NCBI GenBank assembly: GCA_012842605.1
Contig: DUSN01000010.1
Location: forward strand, 1 to 34,797
DNA from: Clostridiales bacterium
Lineage (GTDB): Bacteria; Bacillota; Clostridia; Caldicoprobacterales; DTU083
Direction of reading: 5' to 3'
Length of the DNA stretch: 34,797 nucleotides
In this document: positions 25,404-33,508 of the stretch, in pieces
Layout of the letters: every line of letters begins with the position of its first letter
How positions within the stretch are numbered: position 1 is the first letter of the stretch
Notes under the pieces: generated by a model
Databases searched by the model: none
Told to the model about the DNA's origin: nothing
The model's input: the letters and a program-made list of their open reading frames with translations, nothing else
Made by a program: the position numbers and the translations under genes

Positions 25404-25440
25404 GGTACAAGGCTTGAATGTTATATTTAAGCCTTGTACC
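25404..25440 (+). promoter_or_regulatory. Intercistronic stem-loop between oppA and oppB
   Basis: GGTACAAGGCTT (25404-25415) is perfectly complementary to AAGCCTTGTACC (25429-25440) with a 13-base loop. No T-run follows, so it probably protects the 3' end of oppA mRNA or limits read-through. It also shows that the in-frame ATG at 25418 lies in the loop and is unlikely to be the oppB start. Confidence 0.75.
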
Positions 25441-25465
25441 ACTTCTTAAGGGATTGAGGGTTAAT

Positions 25466-26464
25466 ATGTGGAAATACTTTCTAAGAAGAATTGCTTTATC
25501 ATTGTTAATTTTGCTGGGAGTTTCAGCGCTTATTTACTTGCTGTCAATGCTGATGCCTGCTGACTATATAGATAACCAGACATATGCAGCGCTGCAGAGC
25601 GGTGCAATGACCAAAGAGGATGTTCAGCGCCTTAAAGAGCTGTACGGCCTTGCTGATAAAAGCTTCAAAGGCATAGTTAAGAGTTATTTGTCATGGCTGA
25701 AAAGTACAATGTCAGGGGATCTTGGGTTTTCATTCCTTTATGGCAAGCCTGTTACAAAGGTATTATCTGAGTATATCTGGATATCGTTTTTGATTGCCTT
25801 CATATCATATATTTTACAGATAATTATAGGTATCCCAATGGGAATAAAAGCATCTGTAAACCAATACAGCGCATATGACTATATTGTTTCGGTATTTGCC
25901 ATGATGGGTACTGCTTTGCCTTCATTCTTTTTATCGGCATTGCTTATGAATGTATTTGCAATTAAGTTAGGCATTTTGCCGCTGCAAGGTCTTACAACGG
26001 CTACTAAGCTTTTTCCGCCTGATGCACATTTTCAAATACTACTAGATAAGGCCTGGCATTTAGTGTTGCCTATATCGGTACTTACACTGCTTGGTGTAGG
26101 TGGTACAATGAAATTTACCAGGACAAATATGCTTGAGGTATTGAACTCTGACTACATCAGAACTGCCCGGGCAAAGGGGTTGTCTGAGCATGAAGTTACC
26201 TATAAGCATGCATTCAGGAATACCATGATTCCGCTTGTAACATCGCTGTCAGGTATGCTCCCCGGCCTGTTTGGCGGAGCTATGATTACTGAGACAGTGT
26301 TTGCCATACCCGGAATAGGATATATGGCTTTAAGAGCAACCCAGCAGGGGGACATTCCTTTTATAATGGGATATAATATGTTTTTATCAATCCTTACCGT
26401 TCTTGGTATGCTGATATCAGACATAATGTACATGGTGGTTGACCCCCGTGTCAAACTGTCATAA
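25466..26464 (+). CDS. oppB: Oligopeptide-type ABC importer permease 1
   Basis: The 332-residue permease starts MWKYFLRRIALSLLIL, the standard OppB/DppB opening, and has about six transmembrane helices. The coupling loop reads DYIRTARAKGLSEHEVTYKHAFRN, and the C-terminal end VDPRVKLS is typical. It pairs with the OppC permease to form the channel. ATG 25466 is chosen by the conserved N-terminus and a GAGGG site about 6 bases upstream; a start at 25418 would fall in the preceding hairpin. Confidence 0.92.
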   Translation: MWKYFLRRIALSLLILLGVSALIYLLSMLMPADYIDNQTYAALQSGAMTKEDVQRLKELYGLADKSFKGIVKSYLSWLKSTMSGDLGFSFLYGKPVTKVLSEYIWISFLIAFISYILQIIIGIPMGIKASVNQYSAYDYIVSVFAMMGTALPSFFLSALLMNVFAIKLGILPLQGLTTATKLFPPDAHFQILLDKAWHLVLPISVLTLLGVGGTMKFTRTNMLEVLNSDYIRTARAKGLSEHEVTYKHAFRNTMIPLVTSLSGMLPGLFGGAMITETVFAIPGIGYMALRATQQGDIPFIMGYNMFLSILTVLGMLISDIMYMVVDPRVKLS

Positions 26465-26480
26465 AGGGGGTTTGGATGTG

Positions 26481-27551
26481 ATGGCTATGGAAAAACAAAA
26501 TGACTTAAACAATAACTATACTGATAATAACGGGTCTGCTGATAGTGTTCTGGAGCAGAACTTCAGGGTAATTTCACCCGGAAGAATGGTAGCTAAGCGG
26601 TTTTTTAAAAGCAAACTGTCTATCGCAGGTCTGATAATGATAATCTTGGTGTTTCTGTTTTCCTTTGTGGGTCCGCTGATTGTAGATGCTACCTGGGGGT
26701 ATAAGGAAACACAGGTATTTAAGATAGAACGAAACTCAGATATGGTGTCTAAAGCAGAGTTTTACGGACCGGACGGAAAGCTGTACACTTACTATGACAA
26801 ATCCCAGACTTTGGTGGTTTTTAAGGCACCGCCTTCTAAGGATCACTGGCTTGGCACCGATACATCTGGATTTGATATATTTACCCGCCTAATGTATGGC
26901 GGACGGATTTCTTTAGTAATATCGTTTATAGTTATTTTTCTTGAAACTTTTATAGGGATTGTTCTTGGCGGTTTGTCAGGTTATTTTGGGAAATGGGTTG
27001 ACCAGTTGATTATGAGAATAGTGGATATATTTGCCTGCCTGCCAGGTTTGCCCGTTTTATTGGTACTGTCAGCAACAATTAACTCTATTGAGGGTATACC
27101 TGCAGAACATAGAATCTACTATTTAATGGCGTTTCTTACACTCATGGGTTGGACAGGCGTGGCCCGGATCGTCAGGGGACAGATTCTCATGTTGAGAGAA
27201 CAGGAATATATGATGGCTGCTGAAACAACTGGTATCAGTGCCCTTCATAGAATATTCAGGCATCTTGTACCTAACGCAATGCCTCAGTTAATTGTCAATG
27301 CTACTTTGGGTCTCGGTGGAGTAATCCTTTATGAATCCACTCTCTCCTACCTTGGATTGGGTGTTCCATTCCCACGAGCTGCCTGGGGATCTATGATAGC
27401 GCTGGCAGATCCCTCAAAAGGGCAGGAAATTCTGGCAAATTATCCTAATATGTGGGTCCCGGCCGGTATCTTAATTGTAGTTACCGTCTTAGGTTTCAGC
27501 TTTATTGGTGACGGACTGAGAGACGCCTTTGACCCCAGAATGAAAAGGTAG
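26481..27551 (+). CDS. oppC: Oligopeptide-type ABC importer permease 2
   Basis: The 356-residue permease has an N-terminal Asn-rich cytoplasmic tail of about 35 residues, the OppC_N helix (KRFFKSKLSIAGLIMI), and an extracytoplasmic insert of about 65 residues between helices 1 and 2 before the HWLGTDTSGFDIFTRLMYGGR block. The coupling loop is EYMMAAETTGISALHRIFRHLVPN, and the tail reads GLRDAFDPRMKR. It forms the transmembrane channel with OppB. AAAGGGGG lies 10 bases before ATG 26481. The insert is longer than in E. coli OppC and might contact the enlarged OppA. Confidence 0.92.
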   Translation: MAMEKQNDLNNNYTDNNGSADSVLEQNFRVISPGRMVAKRFFKSKLSIAGLIMIILVFLFSFVGPLIVDATWGYKETQVFKIERNSDMVSKAEFYGPDGKLYTYYDKSQTLVVFKAPPSKDHWLGTDTSGFDIFTRLMYGGRISLVISFIVIFLETFIGIVLGGLSGYFGKWVDQLIMRIVDIFACLPGLPVLLVLSATINSIEGIPAEHRIYYLMAFLTLMGWTGVARIVRGQILMLREQEYMMAAETTGISALHRIFRHLVPNAMPQLIVNATLGLGGVILYESTLSYLGLGVPFPRAAWGSMIALADPSKGQEILANYPNMWVPAGILIVVTVLGFSFIGDGLRDAFDPRMKR

Positions 27552-27559
27552 GTGATACC

Positions 27560-28759
27560 GTGGGCTTGATAGATATTTTTAAACGTAAAAAAATTGAAGG
27601 TGTAGACGATACAATGTACCTTACACTGCGTGAAGAGAGGCGCATTAGTAAGGAGAACAATAAAATAATAAGAAAGTTTGAAAGAGAAAAAAACAGAAAG
27701 AATGTACCTGAGGAAGAGTATCTTACGCAGATGAGAGATCCTTCAAACGTAGTCGAGTTTGAAGATCTTCACACTTATTTCTTCACTGATGTCGGTACAG
27801 TTAAATCTGTCAACGGTGTAAGCTTTGATATACCACAGGGCAAGATTGTGGGTGTAGTTGGAGAATCCGGATGCGGCAAGTCAGTTACCAGTCTTTCTTT
27901 AATGCAGCTGGTTCAGGCACCGCAAGGACAGATAGTAAAGGGAAGCATCCGTTATCAGGATAGTAACGGCAAATGCTATGAAATTACCAAGATGCCAAAA
28001 GATAAAATGCTGAAGATCCGCGGCAAGGATATCGCAATGATATTCCAGGAGCCAATGACCAGCCTTAACCCTGTATTTAAGATAGGCGAGCAAATGGACG
28101 AGGTTGTTCTTCTTCATGTAGAAGGTTCCACACCGGAATCAGCAAAGGCAAGGTCCATAGAGATGCTGAAGCTTGTAGGCATAGCTATGCCGGAAAAGGT
28201 TTACAACAGCTATCCGCACGAATTGTCCGGAGGCATGCGTCAGCGTGTTATGATAGCAATGGCGCTTTCCTGCGACCCGAGACTGATAATAGCAGATGAA
28301 CCTACTACAGCATTGGATGTTACGATCCAGGCACAGATATTGGAGCTGCTGCGGGATGTTAAGAACAGAATAAACGGCAGCATTATGCTGATTACTCATG
28401 ACCTTGGAGTTATAGCCGAAATGGCTGACTATGTCGTGGTTATGTATGCCGGCAGAATTATTGAAAAAGGCACAGTAAGAGAAATATTCCATGATCCAAA
28501 GCACCCTTACACTATTGGACTTATGAGATCAAAACCCACCGGCGAAACAAGGGACAATCGCCTGTACAGCATAAAGGGACAGGTACCAAATCCAATCAAC
28601 ATGCCTGATCATTGTTATTTCTACAATAGATGCGATAAGGCTATGAATGTCTGCTCCAGGGATTACCCGGATATGGTTGATTTTTCATCAACCCATTGTG
28701 CGGCCTGCCATTTATACTATGGAGAAGGCCTGCAGGAACAGAATAAAGGAAAGGAGTAG
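27560..28759 (+). CDS. oppD: Oligopeptide-type ABC importer ATPase 1
   Basis: This 399-residue ATPase has Walker A GESGCGKS (101-108), signature LSGGMRQR, Walker B LIIADE followed by PTTALDV, and the oligopeptide/dipeptide C-terminal domain with its Cys cluster ([10 protein letters not shown]...C), which binds an iron-sulfur cluster in some relatives. About 60 highly charged residues precede the nucleotide-binding domain (FKRKK.., [24 protein letters not shown]), which is unusual. The start is GTG 27560, 9 bases after the oppC stop, with AGGTAGGTGA upstream. Confidence 0.92.
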   Translation: MGLIDIFKRKKIEGVDDTMYLTLREERRISKENNKIIRKFEREKNRKNVPEEEYLTQMRDPSNVVEFEDLHTYFFTDVGTVKSVNGVSFDIPQGKIVGVVGESGCGKSVTSLSLMQLVQAPQGQIVKGSIRYQDSNGKCYEITKMPKDKMLKIRGKDIAMIFQEPMTSLNPVFKIGEQMDEVVLLHVEGSTPESAKARSIEMLKLVGIAMPEKVYNSYPHELSGGMRQRVMIAMALSCDPRLIIADEPTTALDVTIQAQILELLRDVKNRINGSIMLITHDLGVIAEMADYVVVMYAGRIIEKGTVREIFHDPKHPYTIGLMRSKPTGETRDNRLYSIKGQVPNPINMPDHCYFYNRCDKAMNVCSRDYPDMVDFSSTHCAACHLYYGEGLQEQNKGKE

Positions 28760-28770
28760 TGGTAGGAAAA

Positions 28771-29787
28771 ATGGCTATAGAAAAGATTTCACCAGATGAC
28801 AGCAAGAACTATAACAACGATGATATTTTGGTAGTAAGAAACCTGAAAAAATACTACCCTGTCTCCAAGTTTTCCTTATTCAAGAGCAGAGCATATGTAA
28901 AAGCTGTTGATGATGTTTCCTTTACCATAAAACGTGGAACAACTATGGGTTTGGTTGGTGAATCGGGCTGCGGCAAGACAACTGTTGGAAGAACCATATT
29001 GAGACTTCATGAAGTAACCGATGGCCAGGTATTGTTTGACGGTAAGGATCTTGCAAAAATTCCGCCTAAAGAACTCAGAAAAATGCGTCCCCAGATGCAG
29101 ATGATTTTCCAGGACCCATATTCCAGCCTGTCGCCGCGTATGCCGGTCGGTGAAATAATCGGAGAAGCGGTTAAGGAGCACAAAATTGTGCCTAAATCAG
29201 AATACAGGTCTTATATACTGAAGGTAATGCGTGACTGTGGATTGCAGCCTCATTATTATTACAGATATCCTCATGAGTTTTCCGGCGGTCAGAGACAGAG
29301 AATAAGCATTGCAAGAGCAGTGGCTTTAAAACCGAAATTTATAATATGTGATGAGCCGCTCAGTGCGCTGGATGTTTCCATTCAGGCTCAAATAATCAAC
29401 CTTATGAAGGATTTGCAGGAGCAGTATGGTTATACGTATCTGTTCATATCCCATGATCTTTCAGTGGTCAAATACCTGTCGGATACCATTGGTGTAATGT
29501 ATTTGGGGAACCTGATAGAAATGGGAGATAAGAACAAGATATTCAGCAATCCAATGCACCCCTATACAAAGGCTCTTTTGTCAGCCGTACCGGTATCAGA
29601 TCCCGATGTAAAGATGAACAGGATTATTCTTAAGGGTGACATACCCAGCCCGGTTAATCCGCCATCAGGATGCAAGTTCCGGACAAGGTGCCCGTACGCG
29701 ATGCCAATATGTGCTGAAAAAGCTCCCGTATTTAAGGAATATGAAGAAGGCCATCAGGTAGCATGCCATTTATATAGTCAGGATTGA
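28771..29787 (+). CDS. oppF: Oligopeptide-type ABC importer ATPase 2
   Basis: The 338-residue ATPase has Walker [10 protein letters not shown], signature FSGGQRQR, Walker B FIICDE with [11 protein letters not shown]-loop FISHDLSV and the C-terminal oligopeptide domain with [17 protein letters not shown]. It pairs with OppD to drive import. The start is uncertain: GTG 28759 overlaps the oppD stop but is only 2 bases after AAAGGAG, while ATG 28771 is 14 bases from that site. I prefer ATG 28771 slightly. Confidence 0.92.
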   Translation: MAIEKISPDDSKNYNNDDILVVRNLKKYYPVSKFSLFKSRAYVKAVDDVSFTIKRGTTMGLVGESGCGKTTVGRTILRLHEVTDGQVLFDGKDLAKIPPKELRKMRPQMQMIFQDPYSSLSPRMPVGEIIGEAVKEHKIVPKSEYRSYILKVMRDCGLQPHYYYRYPHEFSGGQRQRISIARAVALKPKFIICDEPLSALDVSIQAQIINLMKDLQEQYGYTYLFISHDLSVVKYLSDTIGVMYLGNLIEMGDKNKIFSNPMHPYTKALLSAVPVSDPDVKMNRIILKGDIPSPVNPPSGCKFRTRCPYAMPICAEKAPVFKEYEEGHQVACHLYSQD

Positions 29788-29794
29788 TGATAAA

Positions 29795-30079
29795 ATGATA
29801 TTATTTAAAAGAAAAAGCAAAGAAGATGATTTTGTAGATGACGGCAGAGTTATTGCCAGCATGAATATTGACGGTATGCGCCGCTCAATATTCAGACGAA
29901 CAGCTTTTGATGAATTTGGATTAAAAAGTGAAAAAACAGAGCTGCGTAAGCTGTCAAAAACAGAACGAAGAAGCCTGCTGATAGGAGTTATTGTCTCTCA
30001 CATTGTTTTTGCTGCAGCAGTTTTTGGCTCCTTTGCTTTATTCATATTATTTTGCACTAAAATATGGTTTAAGTATTAA
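29795..30079 (+). CDS. Small single-pass membrane protein in the opp operon
   Basis: The 94-residue protein has a charged N-terminal part (about 1-60, opening LFKRKSKEDDF) and one long hydrophobic segment near the C-terminus (GVIVSHIVFAAAVFGSFALFILF). A single tail helix places most of the protein in the cytoplasm if the positive-inside rule holds. I do not recognise the family. It lies 7 bases after oppF and 34 before the InlB-type lipoprotein, so it is co-transcribed and may be an accessory of the transporter. Confidence 0.7.
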   Translation: MILFKRKSKEDDFVDDGRVIASMNIDGMRRSIFRRTAFDEFGLKSEKTELRKLSKTERRSLLIGVIVSHIVFAAAVFGSFALFILFCTKIWFKY

Positions 30080-30113
30080 GCCGTATTTGTACCAGGTAGG
30101 GGGATAATCGGAC

Positions 30114-31565
30114 ATGACATATTTAAAAAAGTACCATCGGCTAACGGTTATATTTATGATTATTGCAGTCAGCTTATTGTTAAGCTCCTGTGTTATATCA
30201 GATAATGTTGCAGACCCAGGTGCCTGGGGATATGAGTGCAAGGTTATCTATAATGCTTTGGGAGGATCAGTCAACTCCCGTGAAATTCGTGAAACATATT
30301 ATATGAAAAATTCATATGTATTCAAGCCCGCAGGAACTACCAATATGCTTATAGAACCTGTTAAGGATGGATATATCTTAGCCGGATGGTATACTGCAAA
30401 AGAAGATATAAAGGATGCACAAGGGAACGTTATTGGTTATTCGTTTAAGGCGGAAGACAGATGGGATTTTGATGAAGACAGAGTGCAGGAGGACATGACC
30501 CTCTATGCCAGATGGATACCCCAAGCTAAAGTGGAGTATATCGATGCAGAGACAGGGGAAGTTAAGTTCTCGAAGAATATAACATCGGGTTCACCTATAC
30601 AGCCATTATCAGGTGCAGCAGAAAGGCTGATTGCTAAAAGCGGTTATACATTCCATGGATATTACGCAGATAAAGAAGGTACAATTCCATATAATTTTTC
30701 AGAGTATGTCCATAGGGAACTAATTCCGTCAAATGCGGAAATATATGCACAATTGCATCAGGAGTTTCCCCAATATATTAAGAAGATCAACTATGTTGCA
30801 CCTTCTGATGACGAGGAAGTGGATCCGGAAATAGATACTTCAGACCTGTTTATAAATAAACTGGGATATGAGATTACTACCGATGATCCGGCTGTCAGAG
30901 AAATGATCCGCAAACGCAAAGATGAAATTTATGAGGAAGCTATTCAGTATTATATAAATAATTCATCTGACAAAGTAGTTTACCTGAAATATGAAAAGGG
31001 AAGCTATGTTAAGGTTTCCAGCCCCGAAGATCTAAAACAGGGCAGCAGGTATTCCTTCTCAGGAGTTGACAAATCCGGCAACCCGGTAGAAGGATATGTT
31101 ATTGCCAATGATATTGATTTTAGCAAAATCGTCCTTGAACCAAGCGAGAGTTTCAGCGGTGAAATAATTGGGAACGGATATACCTTAAAAAATATAACAA
31201 TCCGAGTCAACAGTAAAAAGATAGACAATGATAAGAAAAAAGATATAGGATTGTTCAAGGTACTGGACGGAGCGCGCATTAAAGATCTTACCTTTGAAAA
31301 CATTAATATTGCTATTAACGTAAACTCCGGTATTCCTGTCACAGCAGGAGCTCTTGCTGCAGAGAGCAGAAATACTGAATTAAATAACGTGAAATTCGTT
31401 AACCTTACTATTGAAACCGGCAGGGGAGACGATGGTGCAGCGAAGTATATAATTGGTGACTTGTTCGGAGTTGACAGAGGCAGCAAGCTGACAAACGTGT
31501 CAGGAATCAATATTACGGTTAATGCTTCCGAATTTGCTCAGTTAAATTTGATACTGGAACAGTAA
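30114..31565 (+). CDS. InlB-repeat surface lipoprotein
   Basis: This 483-residue protein has a lipoprotein signal ending LLSSC (Cys26). Two Listeria-Bacteroides (InlB B-type) repeats follow: one at about 42-140 (VIYNALGGSVN, DGYILAGWYT, TLYARW) and a second, more diverged one at about 142-205 (SGYTFHGYYADKEG, AEIYAQL). A middle segment is charged. The C-terminal part (about 320-483) resembles a GLUG-like beta-helix (GNGYTLKNITI, GLFKVLDGARIKDLTFENINI, AGALAAESRNTELNNVKF). It is probably anchored outside the membrane and binds a ligand or partner. It is the last gene of the opp operon, with AGGTAGGGGG upstream of ATG 30114 and a strong terminator after it. Its function is unknown. Confidence 0.75.
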   Translation: MTYLKKYHRLTVIFMIIAVSLLLSSCVISDNVADPGAWGYECKVIYNALGGSVNSREIRETYYMKNSYVFKPAGTTNMLIEPVKDGYILAGWYTAKEDIKDAQGNVIGYSFKAEDRWDFDEDRVQEDMTLYARWIPQAKVEYIDAETGEVKFSKNITSGSPIQPLSGAAERLIAKSGYTFHGYYADKEGTIPYNFSEYVHRELIPSNAEIYAQLHQEFPQYIKKINYVAPSDDEEVDPEIDTSDLFINKLGYEITTDDPAVREMIRKRKDEIYEEAIQYYINNSSDKVVYLKYEKGSYVKVSSPEDLKQGSRYSFSGVDKSGNPVEGYVIANDIDFSKIVLEPSESFSGEIIGNGYTLKNITIRVNSKKIDNDKKKDIGLFKVLDGARIKDLTFENINIAINVNSGIPVTAGALAAESRNTELNNVKFVNLTIETGRGDDGAAKYIIGDLFGVDRGSKLTNVSGINITVNASEFAQLNLILEQ

Positions 31566-31607
31566 GCATATTGCGCATAAATTGATAAGCAGTAAGATTA
31601 ATCACTT

Positions 31608-31643
31608 AAAAGAAGCTGTATTTAATATGATACAGCTTCTTTT
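31608..31643 (+). terminator. Terminator of the opp operon
   Basis: AAAAGAAGCTGTAT (31608-31621) is perfectly complementary to ATACAGCTTCTTTT (31630-31643) around an 8-base loop, ending in a T-rich tract. It lies 43 bases after the last operon gene. Confidence 0.88.
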
Positions 31644-31712
31644 ATTATCGCCTTTTGCATTGCCAAAAGACAGCATTCTTATATGTATTCCTGATATGCA
31701 TATTCTTTATAT

Positions 31713-31741
31713 TTGAAATCATTAGCCAATGCATGTAAAAT
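31713..31741 (+). promoter_or_regulatory. Candidate promoter of the isomerase gene
   Basis: TTGAAA (31713-31718), a 17-base spacer and TAAAAT (31736-31741) fit a vegetative promoter. Transcription from here would give a leader of about 135 bases that includes the inverted repeats at 31797-31841. Confidence 0.4.
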
Positions 31742-31796
31742 ATAGATAATGCATATCAAGCAACTGGTTATTAACTAAAATGCTTTGACAAGAATT

Positions 31797-31841
31797 CTCC
31801 CATCACTTAGTCAGTGGGAGCAGTTCACCTAGTGATATGGG
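31797..31841 (+). repeat. Overlapping inverted repeats in the isomerase leader
   Basis: CTCCCA (31797-31802) can pair with TGGGAG (31815-31820), while the overlapping CCCATCACTTAG (31799-31810) can pair, with small bulges, with CTAGTGATATGGG (31829-31841). The two pairings exclude each other. Confidence 0.5.
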
Positions 31842-31884
31842 CAAAATTATAGAGTAAAGAACAAGTAATGAGGGAGGGATTCAG

Positions 31885-32730
31885 ATGAGCAGTAAATTTT
31901 ATTTATCAGCATTTGCGGATGAGATTGATCCAAGCTTGGATGTTCAAATGGATGTACTTGATCATTTTGGAATCAAGCATATCGAAATGAGAGGAGTGAA
32001 TGGAAAAAACCTGACTGAATACAGCTTAGATGAAGTAAGAGACATTAAAAGGCAGTTAGTAAAACGCGGCTTCCGTTTGTCAGCCATAGGTTCTCCGATT
32101 GGTAAAATAGGAATCATAGATAATTTTGAACCTCATTTGGCCAAATTCAAACATACACTGAAGATTGCAGAAATCATGGAAGTTAAATATATACGCATGT
32201 TCAGCTTCTACATACCAAAAGGGGAAGCGCCGGAGAAGTACAGGGAAGAGGTACTGGATCGATGGAATGCTTTTATCCGGGCGGCGGAAGGCACTGGTGT
32301 GACATTGCTGCATGAAAATGAAAAAGATATATACGGCGATACGCCTGAGCGCTGTTTGGATTTGCTGAAGAGCCTGAATAGCACACAGGTAAGGCTGACA
32401 TTCGATCCTGCCAACTTTGTACAGTGTGATGTTGAAACATATCCGAAGGCATATGAAATGCTTAAGGACTATATTGAGTATATGCATATCAAGGATGCGC
32501 TTTATGCTAATCATCAGGTTGTTCCGGCCGGTCTGGGAGACGGACGGGTAAAGGATATACTTGATGCACTTAAGAAAAGTGGATTTGTTGGTTTTCTCTC
32601 ACTGGAACCGCACCTTGGCAATTTTGTCGGGTTTTCAGATCTGGAAAAAAATGCTGCGGACGCGGACCTGCCGGATGGGGGGCCCAGGCTGTTTGGTGTG
32701 GCTTATAACGCTTTGAAAGCACTTCTTTAA
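31885..32730 (+). CDS. Sugar phosphate isomerase/epimerase (TIM barrel)
   Basis: The 281-residue protein belongs to the xylose isomerase-like / AP endonuclease family 2 superfamily. It has the expected acidic and His metal-ligand segments: TLLHENEKDIYGD, RLTFDPANFVQ, YMHIKDAL and LSLEPHL, preceded by the strand motif SAFADEIDPSLDVQMDVL common in this group. Such enzymes epimerise or isomerise sugars, inositols or ketoses; the exact substrate cannot be told. GAGGGAGGG precedes ATG 31885. It is flanked by terminators or long gaps and seems monocistronic or paired with the small membrane protein downstream. Confidence 0.85.
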   Translation: MSSKFYLSAFADEIDPSLDVQMDVLDHFGIKHIEMRGVNGKNLTEYSLDEVRDIKRQLVKRGFRLSAIGSPIGKIGIIDNFEPHLAKFKHTLKIAEIMEVKYIRMFSFYIPKGEAPEKYREEVLDRWNAFIRAAEGTGVTLLHENEKDIYGDTPERCLDLLKSLNSTQVRLTFDPANFVQCDVETYPKAYEMLKDYIEYMHIKDALYANHQVVPAGLGDGRVKDILDALKKSGFVGFLSLEPHLGNFVGFSDLEKNAADADLPDGGPRLFGVAYNALKALL

Positions 32731-32838
32731 AATCCGGATACGTATCTGTGTCATGGTCATAATTGCATATTTATCTTAATATGCTAAAAAAGAAGCAATG
32801 TTTACTTAAGGAAGATTGTATCAGGGGGATGGATAAAT

Positions 32839-33273
32839 ATGCCAAGACCATTGACACTTAGCTATGCGCTTAATAAAAAAACTGACAAGCTTTTAAAAGC
32901 TCATCGCAATAAAGGTACCGGAATTGCCATTATGATACCGGCCGGAACAGTTGCCGGACTGCTTTGGGTTTATTTTCTCGGAAATATGGATCGTTACCTG
33001 GATGCATGGGCGTCGGTGTTTTCAGGGGATACCAGTGTATCGGCAGTCCTGACGCCTATAGAGACGGTATATTTCAAAGTGTTGTTTATTACCACCCTTA
33101 TTTTTGGATGCATATATGCACTATGGAACAGGTATAATGAAAAATTCAAGAAATACAAAAAAGAAGTATTGGAAATACTGGAAGTTGATCCGTGTGAGCA
33201 TAGAAGCCCCTGCAACTGCAAGGATGCCTATTGCGAATGGATAGAGCAGGAGGAAGGTGTAGATCTGCTTTAG
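32839..33273 (+). CDS. Small two-helix membrane protein with a C-terminal Cys cluster
   Basis: The 144-residue protein has a basic N-terminus, two hydrophobic segments (IAIMIPAGTVAGLLWVYFL and VLFITTLIFGCIYALW), a basic helix (YNEKFKKYKKEVLEIL) and a short tail with CEHRSPCNCKDAYC, a C-X5-C-X-C-X4-C arrangement with a nearby His that could bind a metal. Both ends should face the cytoplasm. I do not recognise the family. AGGGGGAT lies upstream of the ATG, and a terminator follows 55 bases after the stop. Confidence 0.65.
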   Translation: MPRPLTLSYALNKKTDKLLKAHRNKGTGIAIMIPAGTVAGLLWVYFLGNMDRYLDAWASVFSGDTSVSAVLTPIETVYFKVLFITTLIFGCIYALWNRYNEKFKKYKKEVLEILEVDPCEHRSPCNCKDAYCEWIEQEEGVDLL

Positions 33274-33327
33274 CGGCATAATGTGTGTGATATATTTTTG
33301 CCTGTACACCCTCTGGCTGGTAAGACG

Positions 33328-33368
33328 AACCTCTTTTGTTAGATAAAATCTAATGAAAGGGGTTTTTT
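33328..33368 (+). terminator. Terminator after the small membrane protein
   Basis: AACCTCTTT pairs with AAAGGGGTT (with G-T pairs) and TTAGAT with ATCTAA inside, around a short A-rich loop. Six T residues follow. This is a good intrinsic terminator. Confidence 0.8.
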
Positions 33369-33508
33369 AGTTAGTCAGAAAAAATGTTTAATGCTTTTTT
33401 AAATTTGCAGGAATTATCCAATTTATGTCGAATATATTTAATAATGTAACAGAATTGAAAAATATTGAAATAAAAATGTAATGGACTGATTGTCTAGGGG
33501 GTTTCCAT

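Larger units (their letters stand above)
31566..31884. other. Intergenic region between the opp operon and the isomerase gene
   Basis: These 319 bases hold the opp terminator (31608-31643), a candidate promoter (31713-31741) and overlapping inverted repeats (31797-31841). No gene is apparent. Confidence 0.6.

Noticed and set aside
25418..25465. N-terminal extension of oppB starting at ATG 25418
   Set aside because: That ATG lies in the loop of a perfect stem-loop, has no ribosome binding site, and the conserved OppB N-terminus begins at 25466.
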